Assembly (NCBI GenBank): GCA_020349245.1
Contig: CP070764.1
Coordinates: forward strand, 975,675 to 1,025,658
Length of the DNA: 49,984 nucleotides
Reading direction: 5' to 3'
From: Chloroflexota bacterium
Lineage (GTDB): Bacteria > Chloroflexota > Anaerolineae > Anaerolineales > UBA4823
Both the position numbers and the translations under genes were made by a program. This document shows positions 32,835-41,716 of this stretch, in pieces. The notes under the pieces are model-generated. The model did no database searches. It was not told the origin of the DNA and worked only from the letters and a program-made list of their open reading frames with translations. Every line of letters begins with the position of its first letter. Position 1 is the first letter of the stretch.

Positions 32835-35800
32835 ATGTTCAAACCAGTATCTCCGAAATTAACCATCACCCAGGTTGAAGAAGCGATCTTGAGAATGTGG
32901 AAGATCCGCCACGTATTCAAGAAAACTGAAGAACAGCGACGAGGCAAACCTGAGTATGTTTTCTATGAGGGCCCACCGACAGCGAACGGTCTTCCTGGAG
33001 TGCACCATGTACTGGCAAGGGCCTTCAAAGATATTTTCCCTCGCTACAAAACCATGCAGGGATACCATGTTATCCGCCGTGGCGGTTGGGATACACATGG
33101 TTTGCCTGTGGAAATTGAAGTTGAAAAGAAACTTGGATTTAACAGCAAGAGCCAGATAGAAGAATATGGTATCGGTCCATTCAACGAACTATGCCGCCAA
33201 TCTGCTTTCGATTACATCCGGGAGTGGGAGCGGTTAACAGATCGTATCGCCTTTTGGGTTGACCTGGACGAGGCATATGTCACCTATACGAATGATTATA
33301 TCGAGTCTGTTTGGTATATCCTGAAGAATTTTTGGGATAAAGGCTTGTTGTACCAGGGTTTTAAGGTCGTCCCTTATTGTCCCCGCTGTGGCACACCTTT
33401 ATCTGATCACGAAGTAGCACAGGGTTACAGCGATGCGGTCGATCCGTCCGTCTTCGTTCGCTTACCACTGGTAGATGATCCCAACACTTCGCTCCTGGTA
33501 TGGACGACGACACCCTGGACCTTGCCTGGCAACGTGGCAGTCGCTGTACATCCAGAGGTGGATTACGTGATTGTTGAGCACAGGTTGCCGGACGAACGCA
33601 AGGAGAAGTTGATCCTGGCTAAAGATCTTGTGGAGCAGGTCTTCCGGGATGAGCAAGTGGAAGTATTTGAGACCTTCAAGGGAAAGAAGCTCAGGGGTTT
33701 GAAATACCAACCTTTGTTCACCTTCCTGGCTTTGGATAAACCAGCTCATTTTGTGATTTTGGGTGATTTTGTCACCACCGAGGATGGTACAGGCTTGGTG
33801 CACATGGCCCCAGCCTTTGGTGCAGAGGACATGGAAGCTGCCCTGGAGTTTGACCTGCCGATTCTGCAGACTGTCGCTGCGGATGGGACTTTTATCCCGG
33901 AGGTGCGTCCCTGGAGTGGGGTGTTTGTAAAACAGGCCGATCCGCTAATCACGGAGGACCTGCAGGCACGAGGATTACTCTTCCGGGTTGAAACATACAC
34001 CCATACATATCCATTCTGCTGGCGCTGTGACACACCGCTCATTTATTATGCCAGAGGTACCTGGTATATCCGTACCACTGAATATAAAGACAAGTTGACC
34101 GGTCTGAACCAGGAGATCAATTGGTATCCTGAACATATCAAAAACGGTAGATTCGGCAACTGGTTAGGGAATAATGTTGATTGGGCGCTGGGTCGTGAAC
34201 GCTATTGGGGAACACCACTGCCGATCTGGGAATGTGAAGGCTGCCACCACCAGCTGGCTGTGGGATCGGTCGCAGAACTCAGCGAACTGGCGCGGAAAGA
34301 CTTCTCTGAATTGGATCTGCATCGCCCATACGTCGACGAGGTGCGCCTACCCTGCCCTGAATGCGATGGCAAGATGAAGCGGGTTCTGGAATTGATCGAT
34401 GTTTGGTTTGATTCTGGTGCCATGCCGGTTGCCCAATGGCATTATCCATTTGAGAACCAGGAAATGTTCAAAAACCAATTCCCCGCTGATTACATTTGTG
34501 AAGCAGTTGATCAAACCCGGGGCTGGTTTTATTCCTTGCATGCCATCAGCACCTTGCTGTTTGAACGCGTGAGCTTTCGCAACGTGATCTGTTTAGGCCT
34601 TATCCTGGATGCCGAGGGATTGAAGATGTCCAAATCGCGGGGCACCGTGGTCGATCCCTGGGATGTGATCAACGAGCACGGCGTTGATGCTTTTCGTTGG
34701 TATCTGTATACAGCCAGCCCTCCTGGTCAGGAACGGCGCTTTTCGATCGATCTTGTCGGTGAGGTGGTGCGTAACTTCACCTTGACCCTTTGGAATGTAT
34801 ATTCATTTTTTGTCACCTACGCCTTGCTGGATGAGTGGCAGCCGGATCAAGGTGGAGCACAATCGGATGAGAGTCAGAATGAATTGGATCGCTGGCTGCT
34901 GTCTGAACTCAATACCTTAACTCGGGATGTAACACAAGCGCTTGACAATTACGATGTACTTGGAGCCACGCGTCCGATCCAAACCTTTGTGGATACCCTA
35001 TCCAAGTGGTACCTGCGGCGCTCCCGCAGGCGGTTCTGGAAAAGTGAATCAGATGCTGATAAACAAACCGCATACGCCACCCTCTATACCGCGTTGACGA
35101 CGGTCAGCAAGCTGCTCGCTCCGACCATGCCCTTCATGGCGGAGGAGCTGTATCAAAACCTGGTGTGTTCGGTCGACAAAGAAGCCCCTGAATCTGTTCA
35201 TCTGGCTAATTGGCCTGATTTTGATGAAGCACTGGTCAATGAAACCTTGAATGCCGATATGCGCCTTGTGATGCGCTTAGCCTCATTGGGGCATTCAGCC
35301 CGCAACCAGGCTGCCATGAAAGTCCGCCAACCACTGGCGGAGGCGGCTTTCTCCGTCGGAAATCTGAAAGAAGCCCAGGCTTTGGAGACTTATGCAGACT
35401 TGCTGGCAGACGAATTAAATGTGAAACGAGTTTCCGCCTTGAGTTCTGCAGGTGAGGCAGTCTCCTATTCTTTGAACCCTCTTCCAAAGCAACTGGGGCA
35501 GAAGTATCAATCCCAATTTCCGCAGGTAAGAAATGCAATTATGGCACTCGACCCGCACGAAGCTGCCCGGAAATTGCTCAGCGGGGAGCATATCGAGGTG
35601 TCTCTTGGTGATGAAACACTTGAGATCCTTCCAGAGGAAGTGGAGGTTCGGGCAGAAGCACGTTCAGGGTTGGTGGTCGCCTCGGAAGGTGCCTACCTGG
35701 CAGCGCTAAAGACCGACCTGACGCCGGAGTTGGTCCGAGAAGGTCTGGCGCGAGAATTTGTGCGCCGGGTCCAGGATTTGCGCAAACAATCAGAATTTGA

Positions 35801-35993
35801 TATAGCTGATCGCATCCACCTGCATGTCATTGCCTCGGAAAACCTAATGGAAGCAATACGTGATTTCAAGTCCTATATCATGGGAGAGACGCTGACTCTC
35901 GAGCTAAAAACTGGAGAAATACCTTCAGATGCAGCCTCTGCCGAATTTGAGTTTGATGGTGAAGAAGCCAAGGTCGGCTTGCTCAAAGCATAG
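32835..35993 (+). CDS. ileS: Isoleucyl-tRNA synthetase, eukaryote-like type (IleRS2) with GVHH signature
   Basis: The 1052-residue class I synthetase charges tRNA-Ile. The N-terminus reads YEGPPTANGLPGVHHVLARA: the usual HxGH motif is replaced by GVHH at 55-58. KMSKS is normal (597-601). The editing domain is present (VWTTTPWTLPGNVAVAV near 217-233, EDGTGLVHMAPAFG near 315-328). Cys pairs YCPRCG near 182, CEGCHH and CPECDGK are probable zinc knuckles. The C-terminal 350 residues are the anticodon-binding and type-2 tail regions. GAGG (32826-32829) precedes the ATG. Expression is controlled by the T-box leader upstream. IleRS2 enzymes generally tolerate mupirocin, and the GxHH swap is reported to raise this further. 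Confidence 0.95.
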   Translation: MFKPVSPKLTITQVEEAILRMWKIRHVFKKTEEQRRGKPEYVFYEGPPTANGLPGVHHVLARAFKDIFPRYKTMQGYHVIRRGGWDTHGLPVEIEVEKKLGFNSKSQIEEYGIGPFNELCRQSAFDYIREWERLTDRIAFWVDLDEAYVTYTNDYIESVWYILKNFWDKGLLYQGFKVVPYCPRCGTPLSDHEVAQGYSDAVDPSVFVRLPLVDDPNTSLLVWTTTPWTLPGNVAVAVHPEVDYVIVEHRLPDERKEKLILAKDLVEQVFRDEQVEVFETFKGKKLRGLKYQPLFTFLALDKPAHFVILGDFVTTEDGTGLVHMAPAFGAEDMEAALEFDLPILQTVAADGTFIPEVRPWSGVFVKQADPLITEDLQARGLLFRVETYTHTYPFCWRCDTPLIYYARGTWYIRTTEYKDKLTGLNQEINWYPEHIKNGRFGNWLGNNVDWALGRERYWGTPLPIWECEGCHHQLAVGSVAELSELARKDFSELDLHRPYVDEVRLPCPECDGKMKRVLELIDVWFDSGAMPVAQWHYPFENQEMFKNQFPADYICEAVDQTRGWFYSLHAISTLLFERVSFRNVICLGLILDAEGLKMSKSRGTVVDPWDVINEHGVDAFRWYLYTASPPGQERRFSIDLVGEVVRNFTLTLWNVYSFFVTYALLDEWQPDQGGAQSDESQNELDRWLLSELNTLTRDVTQALDNYDVLGATRPIQTFVDTLSKWYLRRSRRRFWKSESDADKQTAYATLYTALTTVSKLLAPTMPFMAEELYQNLVCSVDKEAPESVHLANWPDFDEALVNETLNADMRLVMRLASLGHSARNQAAMKVRQPLAEAAFSVGNLKEAQALETYADLLADELNVKRVSALSSAGEAVSYSLNPLPKQLGQKYQSQFPQVRNAIMALDPHEAARKLLSGEHIEVSLGDETLEILPEEVEVRAEARSGLVVASEGAYLAALKTDLTPELVREGLAREFVRRVQDLRKQSEFDIADRIHLHVIASENLMEAIRDFKSYIMGETLTLELKTGEIPSDAASAEFEFDGEEAKVGLLKA

Positions 35994-36305
35994 CAGGTGA
36001 ATGCCAAATATTCAATTCCTCCATTTTTTCACTCGAAGTTAGACTTGAAATGTAGGTTGTATCCAAGAATTCGCTGAATACTGAAAAGGATACGGGCATC
36101 CCATAATAGATCGCTGAGATTCTCACCATTTTTGTTCGCTGGGGAGCAGGCTGTGTGCGGTCACTTCAAGGTTGAAATTTCCGCCCGCTTGTGGATGAGA
36201 GTAATAATCACCGAATGAATACCCGTTTTTTTTCTTGATTTGTTCGTGCTAGATTTCGTTTTTGATAGTGGGGAGTAGATTTGGTTGTTTGATCGGAGGT
36301 GCGAT
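35994..36305. other. 312-base region without a gene
   Basis: The gap between ileS and the RidA-like gene holds a T run at about 36227-36234 and a GGAGGT ribosome binding site at 36295-36300. I see no clear hairpin terminator, promoter or RNA gene. Confidence 0.4.
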
Positions 36306-36725
36306 ATGTCAGAGTTATCCAAAACAGTTGTGCAGCCAGATAATTTATTTCAGTCGGAAGAATACCCATTTTCACAGGGTCTGGTGGTGCAACCGGGAGT
36401 TTTCTTTTTCATTGCGGGTCAACCCTCAATCGATGTTTCTGGGAATGTTGTCGGCAAGGGAGATATGGCTGAACAAACCCGCCAGGTTTACAGGAACCTC
36501 GGCAATATTCTGGAGAGTGTGGGTGCTACCTTCAGCAACGTAGTTGAATTTACTACATTTATAGTGGGGAGAGAAAATTTACCCTCTCACCTGGCGGTTA
36601 TCTCGGAGCTTTACCCAAAAATATTTCCGGATGGAAAATTCCCGACAGATACGGTTGCTCTTGTGGAAGGTCTGTATTTCGAAGATTTTCTCATTGAAGT
36701 GAAGGCTCTGGCGGTCCTGGCCTGA
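36306..36725 (+). CDS. RidA/YjgF-family protein lacking the catalytic arginine
   Basis: From ATG 36306 (GGAGGT 5 bases upstream) the protein has 139 residues; an in-frame TTG at 36285 is less likely. The RidA fold is clear: FSQGLVVQPGVFFFIAGQPS, TRQVYRNLGNILESVGATFS, VVEFTTFIVG and the ending EVKALAVLA. RidA enzymes that hydrolyse 2-aminoacrylate-type imines carry an Arg in a PARTTV motif. Here that place reads PTDTVAL, so the Arg is Asp and imine deaminase activity is unlikely. It probably belongs to a Rid subfamily of other function. It is a single gene. Confidence 0.82.
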   Translation: MSELSKTVVQPDNLFQSEEYPFSQGLVVQPGVFFFIAGQPSIDVSGNVVGKGDMAEQTRQVYRNLGNILESVGATFSNVVEFTTFIVGRENLPSHLAVISELYPKIFPDGKFPTDTVALVEGLYFEDFLIEVKALAVLA

Positions 36726-36936
36726 TCAAAATTTCGAAGATATAAATTGAAAATATTTAAATGAACATACATGCTACCTACTTTAGTTAGGATTGTTTTG
36801 CATTCTTCGTCTTACCCAGCTAATTGAGTAAATTTGATATTTTCCCTCGTCCAATGTGTTTTCCGCTGTCACAAATTCGTCCTGGTCGGTGTTTAGATTA
36901 ATGAGTATGATACCTTGCCTGTTTTAGGTTACACTG

Positions 36937-37479
36937 ATGATTGTGACTTCAAAGGAATTGCAGTTTGGTGCGCAAAGCGAGGCAAAGCATTTTGAGACCA
37001 TATTTGTTGAACAGTGGTCGCAGGTTTACGCGGTTGTTTTTCGCTTTGTAGGTGACCGAAGCGAGGCAGAGGACCTGGCTCTGGAAACTTTCTGGCAGTT
37101 CTACCGAAATCCCCCTTCACGGCGTGAAAATGTCAATGGGTGGCTATACAGGGTTGCAGTAAACCTTGGTTTGAATGCCTTGCGCGCCAGGAAAAGGAGA
37201 ACGCAATACGAGGCTGAAGCTGGTGCGATGGCTTTGGAAGACCATCAAAGGTCAGGACCAGAGCTCGAAGTGGAGCGGGCTGAACGCAGGCGAGAGGTTC
37301 AGGAAGTACTGCTCGAAATGAAGCCGCGCTCAGCCAAGCTGCTCATCCTGCGCTATTCGGGATTAGCGTATAAGGAAATCGCGGCTGCATTAAAGTTGAA
37401 GCAGTCTTCGATTGGTCAAATGCTGTCCCGCGCCGAGGATGAGTTCGAAAAGTTATATCACCAGCGGATAGGAGGATGA
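36937..37479 (+). CDS. ECF-type RNA polymerase sigma factor
   Basis: The 180-residue protein has sigma region 2 at about 20-90 (QVYAVVFRFVGDRSEAEDLA, LETFWQFYRNP, GWLYRVAVNLGLNALR) and region 4 at about 120-170 (MKPRSAKLLILRYSGLAYKE and IAAALKLKQSSIGQMLSRAE). Region 3 is absent, as in extracytoplasmic-function sigma factors. The anti-sigma gene overlaps by 4 bases (ATGA), so the two are translationally coupled. An autoregulated promoter is expected upstream, but I cannot read one with confidence. The signal is unknown. Confidence 0.92.
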   Translation: MIVTSKELQFGAQSEAKHFETIFVEQWSQVYAVVFRFVGDRSEAEDLALETFWQFYRNPPSRRENVNGWLYRVAVNLGLNALRARKRRTQYEAEAGAMALEDHQRSGPELEVERAERRREVQEVLLEMKPRSAKLLILRYSGLAYKEIAAALKLKQSSIGQMLSRAEDEFEKLYHQRIGG

Positions 37480-38657
37480 AGATGCACATTTCCGATGCAC
37501 AGATCAGGAGTTTTCTTGATCAGGAAGTTTCCAAAGAGCAGGCTGAACGCATCCAATTGCACCTCAATGGCTGCCTGTCCTGCCAGGTGAGAGTGGAAAA
37601 GGTTTCCCGTACGATGAATTTTGTCCAGGAAAATATGTTGGCATTAAACCCGCGCGAACAAGAAATCCATGTATCGACCAATCTGGCATTTTCAAAATTT
37701 AACCGAAATTATGATATCTTGGAGGACCAAAACATGTTTCGTAAGATCTTCAATCGAAAGTATCGTATCGCCTGGAGTGTTGTCGGTGTGATTGCGCTCT
37801 TAGCAGTGGCGATGCTCTTCCCTCAGGTTAGGGCTATTGGAAGCAGCTTCTTGGGGTTGTTCCGGGTTGAGCAATTCACGGTTATCCAATTCGATCCAGA
37901 GAATTTAGAAGATCGCCTGGGGTCATCCTCAAATTTTGAATACTTACTGGCAGAGGATGTCGTGGTTGAGGAATATGGTGAAATGCAGGAGGTTGCTGAC
38001 GTATCTCAGGCGGGTGACTTGGCGGGATTTCCAGTACGACTACCTGATGCGATCCAGAGCCCAGTAGCTTTGAACGTGCAGCCCGGAGCAAAGTTATCCA
38101 TGCAGGTTGACCTGAATAAAGTTCAAGCTTTTGTGGATGAGATCGGTGGAACAGGTCTTGTTCTCCCCGCAGAACTAGATGGCGCCGAAGTATCGATGAC
38201 GCTACCAGTAGCCGTTATGGCCACATTCGGGGAGTGCGAGGTATCTCCTGAAATGATCCACGAGGCAGGAGTTGATCCGGATGGACCCCTCCCGGATCTG
38301 AGTCAATGTGTTACCTTGACCCAGTTTCCCAGCCCAGAAATCAACGCTCCACCTGGATTGAATATCGGAGCCTTAGGGGAAATATTCCTGCAGCTCCTGG
38401 GTATGACTCCAGAAGAAGCTGCCCAATTCAGTCAAAGTGTTGATTGGACAACAACACTGGTAGTCCCCATCCCGCGCTATGGAACAGAGTACCAGAATGT
38501 GCCGGTCGATGGCGTTGAGGGGACGTTGATCCTGCAGTCACAGCGGAGTGAATTTCCCCATTACCTGCTGATCTGGATCAAAGAAGGCGTTGTCTATGCT
38601 CTCACCGGTCCTGGTTCAACAGGATCAGCTTTGGAGATCGCTAATTCACTCGAGTAA
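37476..38657 (+). CDS. Anti-sigma factor with zinc finger, one membrane helix and large outer domain
   Basis: The 393-residue protein starts at ATG 37476, overlapping the sigma gene by 4 bases and preceded by AGGAGG. The N-terminus is a ZAS anti-sigma domain with His29, Cys33 and Cys36 (HxxxCxxC), expected to hold the sigma factor in the cytosol. One membrane helix lies at about 93-113 (IAWSVVGVIALLAVAMLFPQ). About 280 residues then lie outside the membrane, ending in a region (VEGTLILQSQRSEFPHYLLI) like DUF4367-type sensor domains. This is the standard layout for signal-responsive release of an ECF sigma factor, though the outer domain is larger than usual. Confidence 0.85.
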   Translation: MKMHISDAQIRSFLDQEVSKEQAERIQLHLNGCLSCQVRVEKVSRTMNFVQENMLALNPREQEIHVSTNLAFSKFNRNYDILEDQNMFRKIFNRKYRIAWSVVGVIALLAVAMLFPQVRAIGSSFLGLFRVEQFTVIQFDPENLEDRLGSSSNFEYLLAEDVVVEEYGEMQEVADVSQAGDLAGFPVRLPDAIQSPVALNVQPGAKLSMQVDLNKVQAFVDEIGGTGLVLPAELDGAEVSMTLPVAVMATFGECEVSPEMIHEAGVDPDGPLPDLSQCVTLTQFPSPEINAPPGLNIGALGEIFLQLLGMTPEEAAQFSQSVDWTTTLVVPIPRYGTEYQNVPVDGVEGTLILQSQRSEFPHYLLIWIKEGVVYALTGPGSTGSALEIANSLE

Positions 38658-38678
38658 GGTAAAATTTTAGCCAGAAAC

Positions 38679-38727
38679 GGCAAGCGTGAAACCTGCCACG
38701 CAACGCGGTTCACGCTTGCCTGTGTTT
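38679..38727 (+). terminator. Terminator of sigma/anti-sigma operon
   Basis: GGCAAGCGTGAA (38679-38690) pairs perfectly with TTCACGCTTGCC (38709-38720) over an 18-base loop, followed by TGTGTTTTT. Confidence 0.85.
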
Positions 38728-38742
38728 TTATAATCACCAGGT

Positions 38743-39675
38743 ATGTTCAGACCTATGAAAGATTCTGCCGCCATCACCACGCACGGTTTGAAAAAAGTTT
38801 TTGGAGAAAAAGTCGCGGTAGCAGATTTAACTTTGGAGGTAAGCCGCGGAGAGGTATTTGGTTTTTTAGGCCCGAATGGAGCAGGAAAAACTACCGCGGT
38901 AAACATGCTTCTGGGCTTAATAACCCCAACAATGGGTAAGGGTGAGCTACTTGGCTCCCCCTTGGGGGACTACCACACCCGCAGCCAGGTTGGATTTTTG
39001 CCTGAGCATTTCCGCTTTCACGATTGGCTAACAGCCAGGGAATTTCTTCACCTGCATGGTGAACTTTACCATATGCCTGGTGAGCGTCTCCATACCCGCA
39101 TCCCCGAATTGCTGGAACTTGTTGGATTAGAAGCCCATGCTGAGAAGAAATTGCGCGCTTTTTCAAAAGGTATGTTGCAGAGAATTGGATTAGCCCAAGC
39201 ACTGCTCAATGAGCCGGCATTGGTCTTTCTCGATGAACCAACTTCTGGGCTGGATCCAGTGGGTCGGCGGTTAGTCAGGGATATTATCCGTGACTTGAGA
39301 AATAACGGGACAACCGTTTTTTTGAATTCCCATCTGCTGAGCGAGGTGGAGATCACCTGTGACCGGGTTGCTTTCATCCGCCAGGGAGAAATTCTTACAA
39401 CCAGTTCCCTGCAGAGCCTTGTGGAGGGAGAATTAACCGTGGAAATACGTGCCAGGAACTTGGACCAGGATATTGTACGTGGGCTTGAGCACTGGAGTCA
39501 AAATGTTAGAGCAGATGGAGATCACTTATCCCTTACTCTCAGAGGAGAAACCAGCATAGCGGAGATCAACCGATATCTGGTCGAACGCGGGGTGGATGTC
39601 TACGCAATTCGTCCAAAGCAGCTTTCTCTGGAAGATTTGTTTATCCAAGTGGTGGGCACCGAGGACAGCTTATGA
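38743..39675 (+). CDS. ABC transporter ATP-binding protein
   Basis: The 310-residue subunit has Walker A GPNGAGKTTAVNMLLG (about 44-59), the signature region FSKGMLQRIGLAQALL (about 138-153), Walker B LVFLDEPTSGLDPVGRR (about 160-176) and the switch His in FLNSHLLSEVE. The C-terminal extension (about 225-310) is typical of exporter ATPases. The start may be ATG 38743 or ATG 38755; no strong ribosome binding site is seen. The permease gene overlaps by 4 bases. A cytosolic motor for an ABC-2 exporter of unknown substrate. Confidence 0.92.
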   Translation: MFRPMKDSAAITTHGLKKVFGEKVAVADLTLEVSRGEVFGFLGPNGAGKTTAVNMLLGLITPTMGKGELLGSPLGDYHTRSQVGFLPEHFRFHDWLTAREFLHLHGELYHMPGERLHTRIPELLELVGLEAHAEKKLRAFSKGMLQRIGLAQALLNEPALVFLDEPTSGLDPVGRRLVRDIIRDLRNNGTTVFLNSHLLSEVEITCDRVAFIRQGEILTTSSLQSLVEGELTVEIRARNLDQDIVRGLEHWSQNVRADGDHLSLTLRGETSIAEINRYLVERGVDVYAIRPKQLSLEDLFIQVVGTEDSL

Positions 39676-40508
39676 CGGCGCTGGTCATCGCTAGGCTAAC
39701 ATTCCGGGAGGCAGGTCGGCGGAAGATCCTCCTCGCTGCTCTTGTCCTGGGAGTGGTCTACTTGGTAATTTATGGGATAGGGTTTTATTTTGTTAACCAA
39801 GAGGTATCGAAATCCCAGGTTGGTCCTGGATTGATTGAGCTGAACCAGATGCGCAACTTCCTCTTTATGGCTGGTTTTTACGTGGTCAATTTTCTAACCG
39901 TAATGATGGCGGTATTGACCTCTGTTGATACCCTTTCTGGGGAAATCGCTTCGGGAACGATACATACGCTCGTTTCCAAACCGGTTCAGCGCTGGGAGAT
40001 CGTACTTGGCAAGTGGTTAGGTTTTACGGGGATGTTATCTCTATATCTTTTGCTCATGGCTGGGGGGACGATTGCACTGGTATATATCATCTCAGGTTAC
40101 TTGGCTCCTAATGTCCTTCGCGGCCTGGCTTTGTTGTGGTTGAACGCCGTGCTGCTGCTGGGGGTTTCTCTAGCCGGGGGTGCAATTTTATCGACACTCG
40201 CCAATGGTGTGCTGGTTTTCGGCCTTTTTGGGATCGCATTTGTGGGGGGCTGGATCGAACAAATTGGATCTTTCATCCAGAATCAAACCGCAGTTAACGT
40301 GGGAATAATTTCCAGCTTGATTATCCCCAGTGAAGCCTTATGGAAGAGAGCCGCTTTCGAAATGCAATCGCCGTTGGTGAGTGCTTTGGGTTTCTCACCT
40401 TTTTCCGCGGCATCCATGCCCAGCTTGCTGATGGTGGTATATGGGGTAATCTATGCACTGCTGGCCTTGCTCCTGGCGATCCGACTATTTAATTCAAGAG
40501 ACCTTTAA
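39672..40508 (+). CDS. ABC-2 type transporter permease
   Basis: The 278-residue protein has six membrane helices (about 18-38, 60-82, 110-140, 148-170, 175-200, 245-270) and the pattern SGEIASGTIHTLVSKPVQRWEIVLGKWLG at about 96-124, the conserved coupling region of NosY-like ABC-2 permeases. It starts in an ATGA overlap with the ATPase gene, so both are made together. The endonuclease/exonuclease/phosphatase protein gene follows after 12 bases. Its substrate is unknown. Confidence 0.9.
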   Translation: MTALVIARLTFREAGRRKILLAALVLGVVYLVIYGIGFYFVNQEVSKSQVGPGLIELNQMRNFLFMAGFYVVNFLTVMMAVLTSVDTLSGEIASGTIHTLVSKPVQRWEIVLGKWLGFTGMLSLYLLLMAGGTIALVYIISGYLAPNVLRGLALLWLNAVLLLGVSLAGGAILSTLANGVLVFGLFGIAFVGGWIEQIGSFIQNQTAVNVGIISSLIIPSEALWKRAAFEMQSPLVSALGFSPFSAASMPSLLMVVYGVIYALLALLLAIRLFNSRDL

Positions 40509-40520
40509 TCCAGAACAAAG

Positions 40521-41552
40521 ATGAGCGCAATATCAAAGAGATTTCGCTGCCAAGATCTCATCGCTGTATCCAGTGCTTATCTCATAATATTCTTTTCTTG
40601 GCTTGCCCTGTACCTGTTGACAGGGGAAAGATTTACCATCATTGCCCTGATCAACTTCGTAGCTGTATACATGTTTGTTCCGCTGGTTTTGGTTTTGATT
40701 GTGGCAATCCTTTGCAGGAGCAGATGGCTGGGATTGGGTGTATTAATCGGAGGAGCAGCCTTCCTGTGGTTGTGGGGGGGTATGTATATTCCCCGCATAG
40801 GTAAGAAGGTCCCCGATGGATCCACACTCACCGTGATGACCTACAATGTGTTGGCTTGGCATAACCACTACAGTGAAATCCTAGAGACTATCAGCATTGA
40901 AAATCCGGATGTTCTTCTTCTGCAGGAGCTCAACAATGGCCTGGCGGAAGTTCTGAGGTATGAGCTGAGCGGGATTTATCCTTATCAGGAGCTGGAGCCG
41001 CTGGATAACCCCAAAGGGATCGGGGTGATCAGCAAATTTCCCATTTCCAAGAGCGAAGTTGCCCGTCCTCAACTATGGGCGGGTGAACCGCAGATTTTGG
41101 AATTGGAATGGAATGGAGAGGTGATCATGTTAGTCAATATCCACATGACACCCACCACCGGTATCCTTCCCAGAGACGAAGTCGAACAAAGCATCAGGTC
41201 CCGCGAAAGGGAAGCAATGTTACTGGCAGACCTGATACGCCAGGCTGACACGGTTATCCTGGGTGGAGACGCGAATACGACGTCATTGAGTGATGCATAT
41301 CGAATACTTACTGGTGAACTTAAAGACTCTTTCCGGGAAGCTGGTTTTGGACTTGGGCACACATTCCCGGGAAGCAAGATTCCGGAGAGCGATCGGCCTC
41401 ACATCGGGAGCTTATTTGTTCCCCCCTGGTTGACCCGCATCGATTATATATTTCATTCCGATGATTGGACCGTTTTATCAGCCCGGACTGCTCACTTTGA
41501 TGGAGTATCCGATCACCGGGGGGTGATTGTCGAACTCAGTCGCGTGGATTAA
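40521..41552 (+). CDS. Membrane-anchored endonuclease/exonuclease/phosphatase-fold protein
   Basis: The 343-residue protein opens with about three membrane helices (17-35, 40-65, 70-92), then carries an EEP domain on the outside or inside face: LTVMTYNVLAWHNHYSEIL (first metal Asn), LLLQELNN (metal Glu), ILGGDANTT (catalytic Asp-Asn), RIDYIFHSD and the C-terminal GVSDHRGVIVEL (catalytic Asp-His). All expected catalytic residues are visible. Related membrane EEP proteins act on phospholipids, nucleic acids or inositol phosphates; which applies here is not known. It follows the ABC-2 permease by 12 bases and is probably in the same operon. Confidence 0.83.
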   Translation: MSAISKRFRCQDLIAVSSAYLIIFFSWLALYLLTGERFTIIALINFVAVYMFVPLVLVLIVAILCRSRWLGLGVLIGGAAFLWLWGGMYIPRIGKKVPDGSTLTVMTYNVLAWHNHYSEILETISIENPDVLLLQELNNGLAEVLRYELSGIYPYQELEPLDNPKGIGVISKFPISKSEVARPQLWAGEPQILELEWNGEVIMLVNIHMTPTTGILPRDEVEQSIRSREREAMLLADLIRQADTVILGGDANTTSLSDAYRILTGELKDSFREAGFGLGHTFPGSKIPESDRPHIGSLFVPPWLTRIDYIFHSDDWTVLSARTAHFDGVSDHRGVIVELSRVD

Positions 41553-41660
41553 ATAGACAGCAAACGGCTAATTTTCTACCCATAATTAATTAAATATCGC
41601 CCAGTGGGTGCTGTAGATTTTCTCTTTTAGGAACACCTGCAGCTGGTATTGCGTACAGCG

Positions 41661-41688
41661 TTGCTTATAGATCCAACCGGCATATATT
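41661..41688 (+). promoter_or_regulatory. Possible promoter of the long 41.7-49.9 kb gene string
   Basis: TTGCTT (41661-41666), a 16-base spacer and TATATT (41683-41688) lie about 28 bases before the first start codon. The match is moderate. It may drive the gene string that follows. Confidence 0.4.
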
Positions 41689-41716
41689 CACGTACAATTA
41701 ATATAATAAGGATATA

